The notes beneath the pieces are model-generated. The model had not been told where the DNA came from and searched no databases. It saw only the letters and a list, made by a program, of their open reading frames with translations. This document shows, piece by piece, positions 8,646 to 17,108 of a stretch of 60,358 bases of DNA (positions are counted from its first letter, which is position 1; each line of letters opens with the position of its first letter). Both the position numbers and the translations under genes were made by a program. The DNA is from Rhodoferax sp. (GTDB lineage Bacteria > Pseudomonadota > Gammaproteobacteria > Burkholderiales > Burkholderiaceae_C): positions 1 to 60,358 of the forward strand of contig NZ_JAUSLE010000048.1 of assembly GCF_030646845.1 (NCBI RefSeq), read 5' to 3'.

Positions 8646-9626
8646 TCATTGTAGAGAGGCGGTCGTTTGCGCCACGCCGCGCTTGCGCCACAGCGTGGTC
8701 ACGTTCATGCCATCACGCTGCACCAGGGATTGCTCTTGCACCCGGGTCTGCTCCACCCGAAGGGCGCCGCGCACTTCAAAGAAACGCGATGTCACGCTGT
8801 GCTGCGCCTCATTGAACTGCGCTGCGGCGTTGCCACCGGCCTTGACAGCGTCACTCAGCGCGGCCAGGTGCGTCATGTCGCGGGAGCGCACCAGGCGCTG
8901 GGCCTCCGCCAGGTCAAAGGCCTCGACGCTGGCGTAGATCACTTCCGCCGAGGCGGTGTTGAGGTTCACGGGTGTGTGCACCGGCAGAATGGTGATGTAG
9001 GGGCGAAGCATGGCAACGGTTCGCGGCGACAGGCCAAACCAGGCCAATTGGTCGGCCTCCTGCGGCCACAGTGGCGCCGCCGGATTGGACCCCGCTTCAG
9101 GACGGTTTTCCTGCGCGAGGCGCAGGTTTTCCGCCATGGCCGCCAGCTCGCTGGCGGGCAGATTCAGAAGTTCAAAAAGCCGGGCAAAAGCAAGGCGGCT
9201 GGGTTCGCTGATCTTTCCGTCCTGTACCAGGTTGACGACGTTCAGTCGTGACTGCAAATCGACGATCTGCCCGGACAGAAAAGCTTCCTGCGCAGCGTCG
9301 GATTCCTGGGCATCGGTCCGATCGGCGGCCAGAAATGTCGACAGGCGGGCTTCTTCCAGCGGCACGGCCCACGGCTCGCCCAGATGGTCGGCCCCGCCTT
9401 TGCGTGCGTCTTCGCGCAGGATCAGGCGGGCCCAATCCAGCGCACCGGTCAGCACCCACGCCGACTGCGTGCGGCTGCGCTCCGCTGCTTCCACTTCCAC
9501 GCCGCGCCATTGCTGCCAGAGCACGGTCGAAGCCAGGGTTGCCACCAGCACCACCGTCAGCATGGCCGTCAGGATGGCGGCACCGCCTTGTGCCCTGCGG
9601 GTCGGTTGCTGGGGCCGGCACCTCAT
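8646..9626 (-). CDS. gspK: T2SS minor pseudopilin GspK
   Basis: 326 residues from the ATG at 9626, which overlaps the gspJ stop (ATGA); longer versions upstream are not credible. The N-terminus has the pseudopilin helix (GGAAILTAMLTVVLVATLAS) with a G-G cleavage site. A large alpha-helical globular domain follows, with NLNTASAEVIYASV, a SAM-like fold typical of GspK. GspK caps the pseudopilus tip together with GspI and GspJ. Confidence 0.92.
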   Translation of the reverse strand: MRCRPQQPTRRAQGGAAILTAMLTVVLVATLASTVLWQQWRGVEVEAAERSRTQSAWVLTGALDWARLILREDARKGGADHLGEPWAVPLEEARLSTFLAADRTDAQESDAAQEAFLSGQIVDLQSRLNVVNLVQDGKISEPSRLAFARLFELLNLPASELAAMAENLRLAQENRPEAGSNPAAPLWPQEADQLAWFGLSPRTVAMLRPYITILPVHTPVNLNTASAEVIYASVEAFDLAEAQRLVRSRDMTHLAALSDAVKAGGNAAAQFNEAQHSVTSRFFEVRGALRVEQTRVQEQSLVQRDGMNVTTLWRKRGVAQTTASLQ

Positions 9627-10297
9627 TTGCCACCCCCCAGGGTTGGACGCAGCCAGTCGCGCGTCAAGGTGCCCGTGATGGCCTGGCCCGGTGTCAGACT
9701 CAGCACCAGGCGAATACCGTCGGGGACAACGGGAACAAGGGGATCGGTCGCCGCTTTGGCCGCCGTGGCCGCGCCTTCGCTGGAGAGCGGATTGCTCCAT
9801 GCGTCGCCGCGGTAGTAGAACACCTGCCACCGATCCAGGGGCACGATGCGCACCTCACGTTTGCGGTCTTCATCGCCAGGGTTCTGGGCCCACTGCGCGG
9901 CCTTTTGCCATGCCAGCTGCAACTCGCCGCGCGTTGTCAACGGCGGCGACTGCCATCGCAGCCACTGGCCGGTGCCGTCGATGCTGCGCCGCGACCAGGC
10001 CACCACGCTCAATCCCTCGCCGGGTGTGGCCGTGCCCCGGCGCACGATGCGCAGGGCACGACCGTCCCAGTCGAGGCTCGGGGTGTTGGGCTGTGGTGCC
10101 AGCGCGTCCAGATCGGCCGCCCACTGCGCCAGCCCGGCCTGCAGTGCCAGCACCTCGTCCGAGTGCTGGCGCAGCTGCGCCTGGGCGCGCGTCATGCCGT
10201 CGAGGCCGCGCCAGCTCAGGACGGCCATCAATGCCATCAGGCTGATCGCCACCAGCAGTTCGATCAGCGTGAAGCCTTGGGCCGGACGCGGTCGCAT
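9623..10297 (-). CDS. gspJ: T2SS minor pseudopilin GspJ
   Basis: 224 residues with a type IV prepilin-like leader. RPAQG is followed by cleavage before FTLIELLVAISLMALMAVLS, then a Trp-rich globular domain (VVAWSRRSIDGTG, WQVFYYRGDAW). It is a tip pseudopilin that needs a prepilin peptidase, which is not in this window. Four-base overlaps join it to gspI and gspK. Confidence 0.95.
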   Translation of the reverse strand: MRPRPAQGFTLIELLVAISLMALMAVLSWRGLDGMTRAQAQLRQHSDEVLALQAGLAQWAADLDALAPQPNTPSLDWDGRALRIVRRGTATPGEGLSVVAWSRRSIDGTGQWLRWQSPPLTTRGELQLAWQKAAQWAQNPGDEDRKREVRIVPLDRWQVFYYRGDAWSNPLSSEGAATAAKAATDPLVPVVPDGIRLVLSLTPGQAITGTLTRDWLRPTLGGGK

Positions 10298-10662
10298 CAG
10301 TAGCGCCCCACCACGGTGGAAAAGCGCAACACCGAGGCTTCCCCATCCAGCACCTGCGCATCCACCCGACGAAAATTCGGGTTGGGCGTGGGCCGCACGG
10401 CCACAACCACGGTCAGGACGCGACCGGCCTGCTCACAGGCAACGCTGCTGTCGCCCACGCCGGGCATCTGTCGGGTCAGCCGGGTCTTGATGAGTTCATT
10501 TTCAGCGCAGATCTGGGCCAGCAACACGTCCGACTGGCGCTGCGCGTGGCGCGTCAGGGCGGCGGTGGCCTGCAAGCCGGCCATCAGGGAGATGGCCACA
10601 ATGCCCAGCGCCACCAGCACCTCGACCAGGGTAAAGCCGCGCATTCGGCGGTGCATTGCCAT
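10297..10662 (-). CDS. gspI: T2SS minor pseudopilin GspI
   Basis: About 121 residues from the ATG at 10662; a second ATG at 10656 is equally possible. The leader MAMHRRMRG precedes FTLVEVLVALGIVAISLMAG, a canonical pseudopilin N-terminal helix with Glu5. The globular part includes ENELIKTRL, the GspI signature region. It would initiate tip assembly with GspJ and GspK. Confidence 0.93.
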   Translation of the reverse strand: MAMHRRMRGFTLVEVLVALGIVAISLMAGLQATAALTRHAQRQSDVLLAQICAENELIKTRLTRQMPGVGDSSVACEQAGRVLTVVVAVRPTPNPNFRRVDAQVLDGEASVLRFSTVVGRY

Positions 10663-10685
10663 GGTTGGAGCGTTGGCGGCCTGCT

Positions 10686-11126
10686 TCACTGCGCGGCCGC
10701 TTGCACAGCAAACGGGCGCACGCCATCGGTCGCCAAGCGAACCTGTTGACCGGGCTGGCCCTGCGACACGAGCAGCAGCTCCTGCGGCCCGATGATCGGC
10801 TCCGGCCCCAGCAGCAGGGAAGGTGTGCCTACCACGCCTGTATCGCCATCGAGCCATTGCTCCGGCAAGGTCGAAGGCGCCAGGCCGTCAAAACGAAATC
10901 CGCCGGGGTTGGCGCGCCAGTGCACCGGCACACCGCTCACCCGCGAGCGAGCACGGGCCGACTCCAGCAGCGCGGCCAGACGCTGCGCCTCGCGGTCGAG
11001 CTGGACCTGGGAGGAATCGCGCATCGCCAAACCCACGCCTGCCGAGGCCATGGCCATGATGGCGACCACCACCAGCAGCTCCAGCAGCGTGAAGCCGGCG
11101 CTATTGCCAGCTGCCGATATCTGCAT
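10686..11126 (-). CDS. gspH: T2SS minor pseudopilin GspH
   Basis: 146 residues from MQISAAGNSAG; the next possible start upstream (11159) would deepen the overlap with gspG. The pseudopilin helix is FTLLELLVVVAIMAMASAGV. The globular domain (RVSGVPVHWRANPGGFRF) is GspH-like. It overlaps the gspG end by 26 bp, so translation is probably coupled. Confidence 0.9.
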   Translation of the reverse strand: MQISAAGNSAGFTLLELLVVVAIMAMASAGVGLAMRDSSQVQLDREAQRLAALLESARARSRVSGVPVHWRANPGGFRFDGLAPSTLPEQWLDGDTGVVGTPSLLLGPEPIIGPQELLLVSQGQPGQQVRLATDGVRPFAVQAAAQ

Positions 11127-11559
11127 TCTTGCCCTCGCCGCCGGCCTGCCCGTCGGCACCGAAGGACATCACATCGACTTCACCCTTGACGCCGGGGTTG
11201 AGGTAGAGATAAGCCTGGCCCCAGGGGTCATTGGGCAGCTTGTCGACATAGGGCTTCCAGTTCCCGGGCACCGGGGCGACCGTGGGTTTGGTAAGCAACG
11301 CCTGCAGGCCCTGCTCGGCACTGGGGTAGCGCTGGTTGTCCAGCTTGTAGAGTTTGAGCGCCTGCATCAGGTTGTTGGCGTCGGTCTTGGCGGCGGTTAC
11401 CCGCGCGTCGTCGGCCCGGTCCAGCACGTTGGGCACGATCAGCGCGGCCAAAACCCCAATGATCAACAGCACCACCATGAGCTCGATCAGCGTAAAGCCA
11501 CGTTCAACATGGCGCTTCAGTGTTGCGGAATTTGCGTTCATGCGGTTTGGGTTACTCAT
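11101..11559 (-). CDS. gspG: T2SS major pseudopilin GspG
   Basis: About 152 residues from the ATG at 11559. The ATG at 11541 is an alternative, and a TTG at 11619 is rejected because it overlaps an FNR box. The leader ends ERG before FTLIELMVVLLIIGVLAAL. The classic GspG body follows: DNQRYPSAEQGLQALL, LPNDPWGQAYLYLNPG and a calcium-site-like SFGADGQAGGEG. It is the main pseudopilus subunit and the first gene of the gsp operon. FNR-type boxes lie 53 and 95 bp upstream of the start codon. Confidence 0.96.
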   Translation of the reverse strand: MSNPNRMNANSATLKRHVERGFTLIELMVVLLIIGVLAALIVPNVLDRADDARVTAAKTDANNLMQALKLYKLDNQRYPSAEQGLQALLTKPTVAPVPGNWKPYVDKLPNDPWGQAYLYLNPGVKGEVDVMSFGADGQAGGEGKNADIGSWQ

Positions 11560-11605
11560 AAATAGGGGCCACTTTAACGGCAATTTCCGGGGTGGGTTAC
11601 CGACC

Positions 11606-11619
11606 TTGATATTTATCAA
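11606..11619. promoter_or_regulatory. FNR-type box, perfect consensus
   Basis: TTGAT-ATTT-ATCAA, a perfect match to the FNR/ANR consensus TTGAT-N4-ATCAA. It lies between divergent gspG and the choice-of-anchor Q gene. Its centre (11612.5) is exactly 42 bp from the second box, four helical turns. Relative to the promoter proposed at 11696 it sits at -83.5, a class I type position. Confidence 0.72.
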
Positions 11620-11647
11620 TGATATTTGCCTGGCTGGGGCGTCTTCA

Positions 11648-11689
11648 TTGATCTACATCAGTTCGCCTGTAGAGCATGGCAACAATAAT
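11648..11689 (+). promoter_or_regulatory. FNR-type box and -10 element of the choice-of-anchor Q gene
   Basis: TTGAT-CTAC-ATCAG at 11648-11661 (one mismatch to consensus). Its centre, 11654.5, is exactly 41.5 bases before a transcription start inferred at 11696. The -10 is AATAAT (11684-11689), 5 of 6 to TATAAT. This is class II FNR promoter geometry. On the opposite strand a TATCAT (11624-11619) is also spaced about 42 bases from this box, so it could serve gspG too. Confidence 0.65.
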
Positions 11690-11721
11690 TTACACATATC
11701 TAGATACCGGGGGAGGTACAT

Positions 11722-11802
11722 ATGCAAATCACAAACTCTGGCCTTTGGTCAGCTCATCGCGCGCTGGCATTGCATCGACGACCTCAGACGCCGCGTCTTT
11801 GA
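11722..11802 (+). CDS. Possible 26-residue leader peptide
   Basis: An ATG preceded by a strong ribosome binding site (GGGGGAGG, 5 bases upstream) opens a 26-codon frame. The peptide begins MQITNSGLWSAHR and is rich in Arg and His. It lies in the inferred 5' leader of the choice-of-anchor Q gene, ending 53 bases before that gene. No homology is claimed. It could be a regulatory leader or chance. Confidence 0.3.
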   Translation: MQITNSGLWSAHRALALHRRPQTPRL

Positions 11803-11855
11803 GCCTTTTCTTCTTCATGTTTTTCAACTCAGTTTTTTAAAAGGGGACCGTAGCC

Positions 11856-13685
11856 ATGAAACACACTTCTTTCCAGGCCAGGCGTTCATTGCTGACTTTG
11901 GCGCTCATGGGTGCTTTTGTGGCACCCGGGGCGTATGCGGCAACCTACACGGTGGACACACTCGCCGACGATTCCAATGGTTCGACCTGTTCACTACGAG
12001 ACGCCGTGCTTTCGGTGAATTCCGGTGGAGATGTAGGGGGCTGCCACGCCGATCTCACTCAAGCGTGGGGCGTAAACGACACCATCAACCTCCCGGCTGG
12101 CACCTACAGACTGGCGAAGGGTGGGCTGGACGAGACGGCCGTGGGCACCGCTGAAACGGCAGCGGAGAGCAACGTGCCGGACGCCAGCGTCGGCGATCTC
12201 GACGTGCTCAAGAGCGTGAAGATCATCGGGGCGGGTTCGGGTACCACCCGAATCGAGTGGGATCCTCTTGAAACGGTCCCCGCCAATACCGACCGGATTT
12301 TTCATATTTACACCACGAACGCCCTGACCCTGAATGTGGATGTGGTGATTCAGGGGGTCACCCTCGCCAGCGGCAAGACCTTCGAGGTTGATCTGGGGCC
12401 GAACACGGATCCGATGGCGTATCCGAACTTGCATTACTACTTGCGGCGGGCTGGCGGTGCGCTGGCGCTTGGCGCGGCAGCCAATGTGGTCGAGATTGAC
12501 ACCTCGCTGACCGGCGCGGCAAACGCCAATACAGGTGGCCTAGGCGGCTCCACGGGTGGGGAATCCGGAGCGACTGCCTACACGCTTGCGCTGACTGACG
12601 TCATCATCGATGGCAACAGTGCTCAGGGGGATGGAGGCGGCGCATACATCGCGGCTCCAACAACTGCCACGAACGTCGTCCTTAGCAATAACAGGGCCAC
12701 CACTAACGGTGGCGGTATATATAACGAAGGTAATACGTCGATCACCAACTCGACGCTCAGCGGCAACAGAGCCGAGGGTGGTGGTGGCATTTTCACCACA
12801 GGTTCCAATGCCGTGGCTATCAGTCGCACCACGTTCAGCGGCAACAGGGCGATCGGCGGCGGCGCCATCAGCAACCGCTCGGGCGTGACCGTGAACCTGG
12901 TTAACTCCACCCTCAGCGGCAATTTTGGCAGGGACGTTGGTGCCGGGCTCTACACCAACGGCTCCGTCAATCTGAATTTTGTGACGATCGCGAACAACGT
13001 GGCTGGCGCGGACTCCCCAACGTCAGGTTCCGGCATCAACACCTTTCCCTCTGGTTCAGGGGTTTTGACGTTGAAGAATGTCCTGCTGGCCGGCAACAAA
13101 AAGGGGTTGCCATACGATCCCCTTGTTCCCGCAACGGATCCCCTCAGCGATTCATTTGTGGTGCCGGACGCCGCCACTATCGCAGCGTTGCCTCCGGCCA
13201 ACTGCGGCACGACAAGTGGTGGTGGTGGCATCACGGTTACCTCGTTGGGTCATAACCTGAGCGGCGCCACCGACACGACTTGCAACATAACCGTCTCGTT
13301 TTTGATGGATACGACCGACCAAAACAATGTGGATCCGAAGATCGGTGCGCTGGCCTTGAACGCACCGGGCCTGACGCAGACGCACGCCCTGCTGGCCGGC
13401 AGCCCGGCCCTGGGCGCGGGGGTAGCGGTTGCGGGGGTGACGTTGGACCAGCGTGGCATCACCCGCGACGCCACGCCGGACATCGGCGCTTATGAAGAAC
13501 CGACCATCGTGATCCCTCCGACCACGCCTCCAACTGACACGACTGGCACGACAGGCGGTGGCGGTGGTGGCGGCTGCACCGTCAACCCCGATGCTGAATT
13601 TGACCCGGGCCTGCTGGCCTTGCTGGCCACTGCCATCGGTGGTGTGTTCCTACGTCGTCGGCGCCAGCAAGCGGCGCGCCGCTGA
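11856..13685 (+). CDS. Choice-of-anchor Q beta-helix surface protein with JDVT-CTERM tail
   Basis: 609 residues. A Sec signal peptide (LTLALMGAFVAPGAYA) precedes a CSLREA-type opening (YTVDTLADDSNGSTCSLRDA). Polymorphic right-handed beta-helix repeats follow (VVLSNNRATTNGGGIYN, STLSGNRAEGGGGIF). The choice-of-anchor Q block is HALLAGSPALGAGV with DQRG and DIGAYE. The last 43 residues are a Gly-rich run with one Cys (574), EFDPGLL, a hydrophobic helix and RRRR, which I read as a JDVT-CTERM sorting signal. The start has a good site (AAGGGGA). It is probably FNR-controlled, exported by Sec then T2SS, and processed by MrtJ. Confidence 0.85.
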   Translation: MKHTSFQARRSLLTLALMGAFVAPGAYAATYTVDTLADDSNGSTCSLRDAVLSVNSGGDVGGCHADLTQAWGVNDTINLPAGTYRLAKGGLDETAVGTAETAAESNVPDASVGDLDVLKSVKIIGAGSGTTRIEWDPLETVPANTDRIFHIYTTNALTLNVDVVIQGVTLASGKTFEVDLGPNTDPMAYPNLHYYLRRAGGALALGAAANVVEIDTSLTGAANANTGGLGGSTGGESGATAYTLALTDVIIDGNSAQGDGGGAYIAAPTTATNVVLSNNRATTNGGGIYNEGNTSITNSTLSGNRAEGGGGIFTTGSNAVAISRTTFSGNRAIGGGAISNRSGVTVNLVNSTLSGNFGRDVGAGLYTNGSVNLNFVTIANNVAGADSPTSGSGINTFPSGSGVLTLKNVLLAGNKKGLPYDPLVPATDPLSDSFVVPDAATIAALPPANCGTTSGGGGITVTSLGHNLSGATDTTCNITVSFLMDTTDQNNVDPKIGALALNAPGLTQTHALLAGSPALGAGVAVAGVTLDQRGITRDATPDIGAYEEPTIVIPPTTPPTDTTGTTGGGGGGGCTVNPDAEFDPGLLALLATAIGGVFLRRRRQQAARR

Positions 13686-13702
13686 GCGGAAAGCGTTAGA
13701 TC

Positions 13703-13727
13703 AACCCACGCTGCGGCGTGGGTTGTG
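13703..13727 (+). terminator. Stem-loop after the choice-of-anchor Q gene
   Basis: CAACCCACGC-TGCG-GCGTGGGTTG, a 10-bp stem 17 bases after the stop. No immediate T-run follows (TGTAGACC, then TTGTTTTTATT), so termination is probably partial. Read-through into the LVIVD gene at 13767 is likely. Confidence 0.45.
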
Positions 13728-13766
13728 TAGACCACTTGTTTTTATTGTGTTAACCGAGAACCCGTT

Positions 13767-16700
13767 ATGAAAAATAGAACTTCACAGCTCTGGTCTGGTA
13801 GGGGCATGCGCACAGCATGCCTGGCGGCTGCATCCGCAGTCGCGTTGGTTTTGGGAGGGTGCGGCTCCGGCTCAGGCACCAGCTCCTCGACCAGCCCAGT
13901 CCCCTTGGACATCATCGAGGCCAACCTGAACGCCCAAGCGGCGCAGATTGGCGGCGCTACGCAGGCCGTGACGCTGTACAACGATGGCACGACGGACTGG
14001 ACGCTGTACAGCATGGCCAACCGCTTCGCGGTGACCAAAGTCGGCATGAGCAAGGACACGGTGTCCGAAATCACTGTGCCGGGCTACATCCAGCACATCA
14101 CGGTGGTCAAAGACTACGGCGGCAAGAACTACGCCTTGCTGTCCATGGGAAGCAAAGGCATTGGCGTGGTCGATCTCACCACCCCCGGGGCACTGACTTC
14201 GGCGGCTTATCTGCGCACCATGACGGTGAACTACATGACGCCCGCGTACACCTATTCGGACGGTGGCGGCACAGTCTTTACCGAGCCAGCATCAACAACT
14301 GACCGCACCTCGGGCGCGGTGAATGACCTGCTGGTCTATGACGATCAGGCCACCCCCACCGATGCCAGCGACGACCAGTTGTTCATCGCCAACGGGTCCT
14401 ATGGCATCCAGAAGACCGCGCTGTCGAACTTGATGGGTGGCACGGATGGTGGCGCACTTTCCGCCTTTACTGCACAGAAATGGACGCTCAAGTACGCCGG
14501 CGAGAATCCATGGGGCGGGCCGGTTAGCCTGAAGGAGCACGGCGGCAAGCTGTATGCGGCGCTGGGCTTCCTCGGCATCGGCATATTCGACCCGGCTGAC
14601 CTGACGCCTGCAGGTGCCTACAACCTGTATGCCGACTGCACCAACACGGCACAAGAAGACTGGTTCGGCTATCCGAAACGCAAGATTTCCTGCCCTGATG
14701 CCTCTTTGACAGCAGGCGTGGTCGCCGGGGGTGTCGATGCCGATGGCATGCCAACCCACCTGCAGGCAGCCGAAGAGTTGGGTAACAAGAACGATCGTGT
14801 TTTCTACCCTTGGGCTGAGTTCGACCGCTACGGCAAGTATTACTACTACGCCCGCACCATGGAGTTGGTGGACCTGCCCGGCAGCAAGACCATGGCTTAC
14901 GTGGCCTACTCTTTGGGCGGCTTGGTGGCGGTGGACGTCACCAACGCGACGGCAAGCGTCAAGCCGGTCTATGCGGGCTACGTGCCGGCAGTTCCGGCCC
15001 ATGGCCCGGACGAGCCGCCGATCAATGTCGACAAGAAAAGCATTCTGTCGCACTTCGGCTCCGGCATGCTCAAGGAAGCCGGCGTGATGGACGTGCGCGT
15101 GGTGACTGACCCGACCGATCCCAACAAGTACCGCGCTTACTACACCGACCACTTCGCTGGTCTGGTGGTGGTCAGCGGTGCCGAGGCCCCGGCCACACAG
15201 TGGAAGAATGCCGGAGGGCCGTTTGACAATAACAAGATCAATGGTGTTGCCGAGCCAAGGGTGTATTGGCCTGACTACGAGTTCGTCAAGTCCTACGACA
15301 TGACACCCGTGGTGGTGGGTGACGAGTCGATGCCGGCGTTCCTGGTGGCAACCAACGGTAACTACCCCGGCCCGGCGATGCTGGCTACGGGTGAGATCAA
15401 CGGCCACGGCGGCGCGCTGTTCCTGATGCCCACAAGGAATCCTGCTGCTGCAGGCCAGGTGGATGCGGTGCAATCTTCCGGCGCCGGCGGCGTGAGCTTC
15501 GTCGACTTTGTCAATCTGACGAGCAGCAACGTGGCAGTGGCCAACCGCTTCGCCGTACCGGTGAACTTGGTGAGCACCAACGAGGTGGGCGCGAAGATTG
15601 ATGGCAGCGCCGGGGAGGCGATCGCGATCGGCCACGCCGAGGGCGTGACAGTGTCTGGCAACCACCTGTATCTGGCCGACGGCCCGCACGGCATGAGTGT
15701 CTGGCGCATCGCCAATGGCCTTAGCCCCATCGACGACCTGCATCTCGTGGCCAACACGCTGACAGACGAGTACCCCACGCCGGGCATCAACGTGGCGCCA
15801 ACGCCGCACGCCTTCAAGGTAGGCTTCGGCAGTGATCCGACCAAGGCGTACGTGATGAGCCAGAGCTTGGGCATGCGTCGGGTTGATGTGTCGGCCGTCA
15901 CCGGCGGTAGCGCAGCGGTAGGCGCACCCGCACTGCTGAACGCGTACGGCAACATCTTCGAGCACAACACCGAAGCCGGCAGCGTCGGCATAAACAAGGT
16001 GACCGGTCAAGACCATGCCTACGGCGTGGTCTTCTCTGGCAAGTACGCCATCGTGGCTGACGGCGACAACGGTGTGACGGTGTATGACACGACGGCAGCT
16101 GCCGGCACGGACGCGAGCGTGGTCGCCAACATCGGCGACTCGCTGGGGACGAGCGGCAAGCCCCCGCTGGGTCGTGCGGCGACTGTCAAGCTGTGGACCA
16201 ACTCGGCCACTGGCAAGACGTATGCGGTGGTGGCGGCAGGTGCTTACGGCATCTCGGTGGTTGACATGACGGCCTTCCTGGCCAGCGGAAACGCTGCGGA
16301 CTTGGGGATCAACAAGCTGATCAAGACTTTTGAGCCGCTCAAGGCCGATGACGACAACGCATTCGGCGCCGCCGACGGCAAGAGCGTGGACGTACATGTG
16401 GTGGACGACATCGCTTACTTCAGCTACGACAGCTTTGGTCTGGTGGCCTACCGCATGACCGACCTGATCCGGCCCGCCACCGAGGAGCGTCCGCTCAAGG
16501 TGCCGACCGGCCAGGCCGCTGATGTCTGCGCCACCATCACCGACGTGACCAAGCTGAGCGCCAAACAGGGTGGCGTGGGCGAATGCCGGCCAACCGCGGT
16601 GGGTTACCTCAAGCTGCAGAAACTGACAGGTTATGAAGCCGAGGAGGGTGGCGCGCTGTACATGACGCCGCAGTACTTCCCGGCGAACGTGCCGATCCGT

Positions 16701-16916
16701 AACGAGGCCGGGCAGGTGTACGTGCTTGACAAGCCCAGGCTGCTTTTCTACGTGGCCTACGGCGAGTCCGGTGTGGTCAAGCTCGATTGGAGCAACGTGG
16801 CCGCACCGACCATGATGGCCATCAAGGGCGTCGTGGGTGGGGCGTCAGCGACCGCCATCAACAACGGCCGCGTCTACGTGGCTGCTGGCGCAGGTGGCCT
16901 GGTGGTGTTCAAGTAA
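13767..16916 (+). CDS. LVIVD-repeat beta-propeller lipoprotein
   Basis: 1049 residues. Lipobox VLGGC follows a hydrophobic segment, so it is probably a lipoprotein. The body carries LVIVD-like beta-propeller blades, for example YALLSMGSKGIGVVDLTTPG, HLYLADGPHGMSVWRIANG, KYAIVADGDNGVTVYDTTA, YAVVAAGAYGISVVDMTAF and RVYVAAGAGGLVVFK. No enzymatic motif is seen; such propellers usually bind ligands or partners at the surface. It lies 81 bp after the choice-of-anchor Q gene with no obvious promoter between. It has no CTERM tail. Function unknown. Confidence 0.8.
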   Translation: MKNRTSQLWSGRGMRTACLAAASAVALVLGGCGSGSGTSSSTSPVPLDIIEANLNAQAAQIGGATQAVTLYNDGTTDWTLYSMANRFAVTKVGMSKDTVSEITVPGYIQHITVVKDYGGKNYALLSMGSKGIGVVDLTTPGALTSAAYLRTMTVNYMTPAYTYSDGGGTVFTEPASTTDRTSGAVNDLLVYDDQATPTDASDDQLFIANGSYGIQKTALSNLMGGTDGGALSAFTAQKWTLKYAGENPWGGPVSLKEHGGKLYAALGFLGIGIFDPADLTPAGAYNLYADCTNTAQEDWFGYPKRKISCPDASLTAGVVAGGVDADGMPTHLQAAEELGNKNDRVFYPWAEFDRYGKYYYYARTMELVDLPGSKTMAYVAYSLGGLVAVDVTNATASVKPVYAGYVPAVPAHGPDEPPINVDKKSILSHFGSGMLKEAGVMDVRVVTDPTDPNKYRAYYTDHFAGLVVVSGAEAPATQWKNAGGPFDNNKINGVAEPRVYWPDYEFVKSYDMTPVVVGDESMPAFLVATNGNYPGPAMLATGEINGHGGALFLMPTRNPAAAGQVDAVQSSGAGGVSFVDFVNLTSSNVAVANRFAVPVNLVSTNEVGAKIDGSAGEAIAIGHAEGVTVSGNHLYLADGPHGMSVWRIANGLSPIDDLHLVANTLTDEYPTPGINVAPTPHAFKVGFGSDPTKAYVMSQSLGMRRVDVSAVTGGSAAVGAPALLNAYGNIFEHNTEAGSVGINKVTGQDHAYGVVFSGKYAIVADGDNGVTVYDTTAAAGTDASVVANIGDSLGTSGKPPLGRAATVKLWTNSATGKTYAVVAAGAYGISVVDMTAFLASGNAADLGINKLIKTFEPLKADDDNAFGAADGKSVDVHVVDDIAYFSYDSFGLVAYRMTDLIRPATEERPLKVPTGQAADVCATITDVTKLSAKQGGVGECRPTAVGYLKLQKLTGYEAEEGGALYMTPQYFPANVPIRNEAGQVYVLDKPRLLFYVAYGESGVVKLDWSNVAAPTMMAIKGVVGGASATAINNGRVYVAAGAGGLVVFK

Positions 16917-16940
16917 GCATCGCGGCGCCACAGCCGCATC

Positions 16941-16970
16941 AAAAGGCCGGGCAATTGCCCGGCCTTTTTC
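16941..16970 (+). terminator. Rho-independent terminator
   Basis: AAAAGGCCGGGC-AATT-GCCCGGCCTTTTT: an 8-bp perfect GC stem followed by five T, 24 bases after the LVIVD gene stop. The A-rich 5' side makes it plausible in both directions. Confidence 0.9.
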
Positions 16971-17108
16971 ATTGACATTACGCAACACGTTTTTGCTACT
17001 CAGAATCTAGAATTTCTACGTTGTACCGTTGAATCAACAGCCTTGAAGGCTCGATTGGCGACACGCGGAGCAGATTCTTTTGAAAACACACAATCAGGTG
17101 AAGTCGCA

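Noticed and set aside
9627..9830. N-terminal extension of GspK
   Set aside because: It overlaps gspJ deeply and precedes the true pseudopilin leader; the ATG at 9626 forms the usual ATGA junction.
11560..11619. TTG start giving a 20-residue longer GspG
   Set aside because: It overlaps the perfect FNR box and makes an abnormally long prepilin leader.
14292..16397. 701-codon open frame opposite the LVIVD lipoprotein gene
   Set aside because: It has no signal, domain or start context; it is an antisense shadow caused by high GC and codon bias of the real gene.
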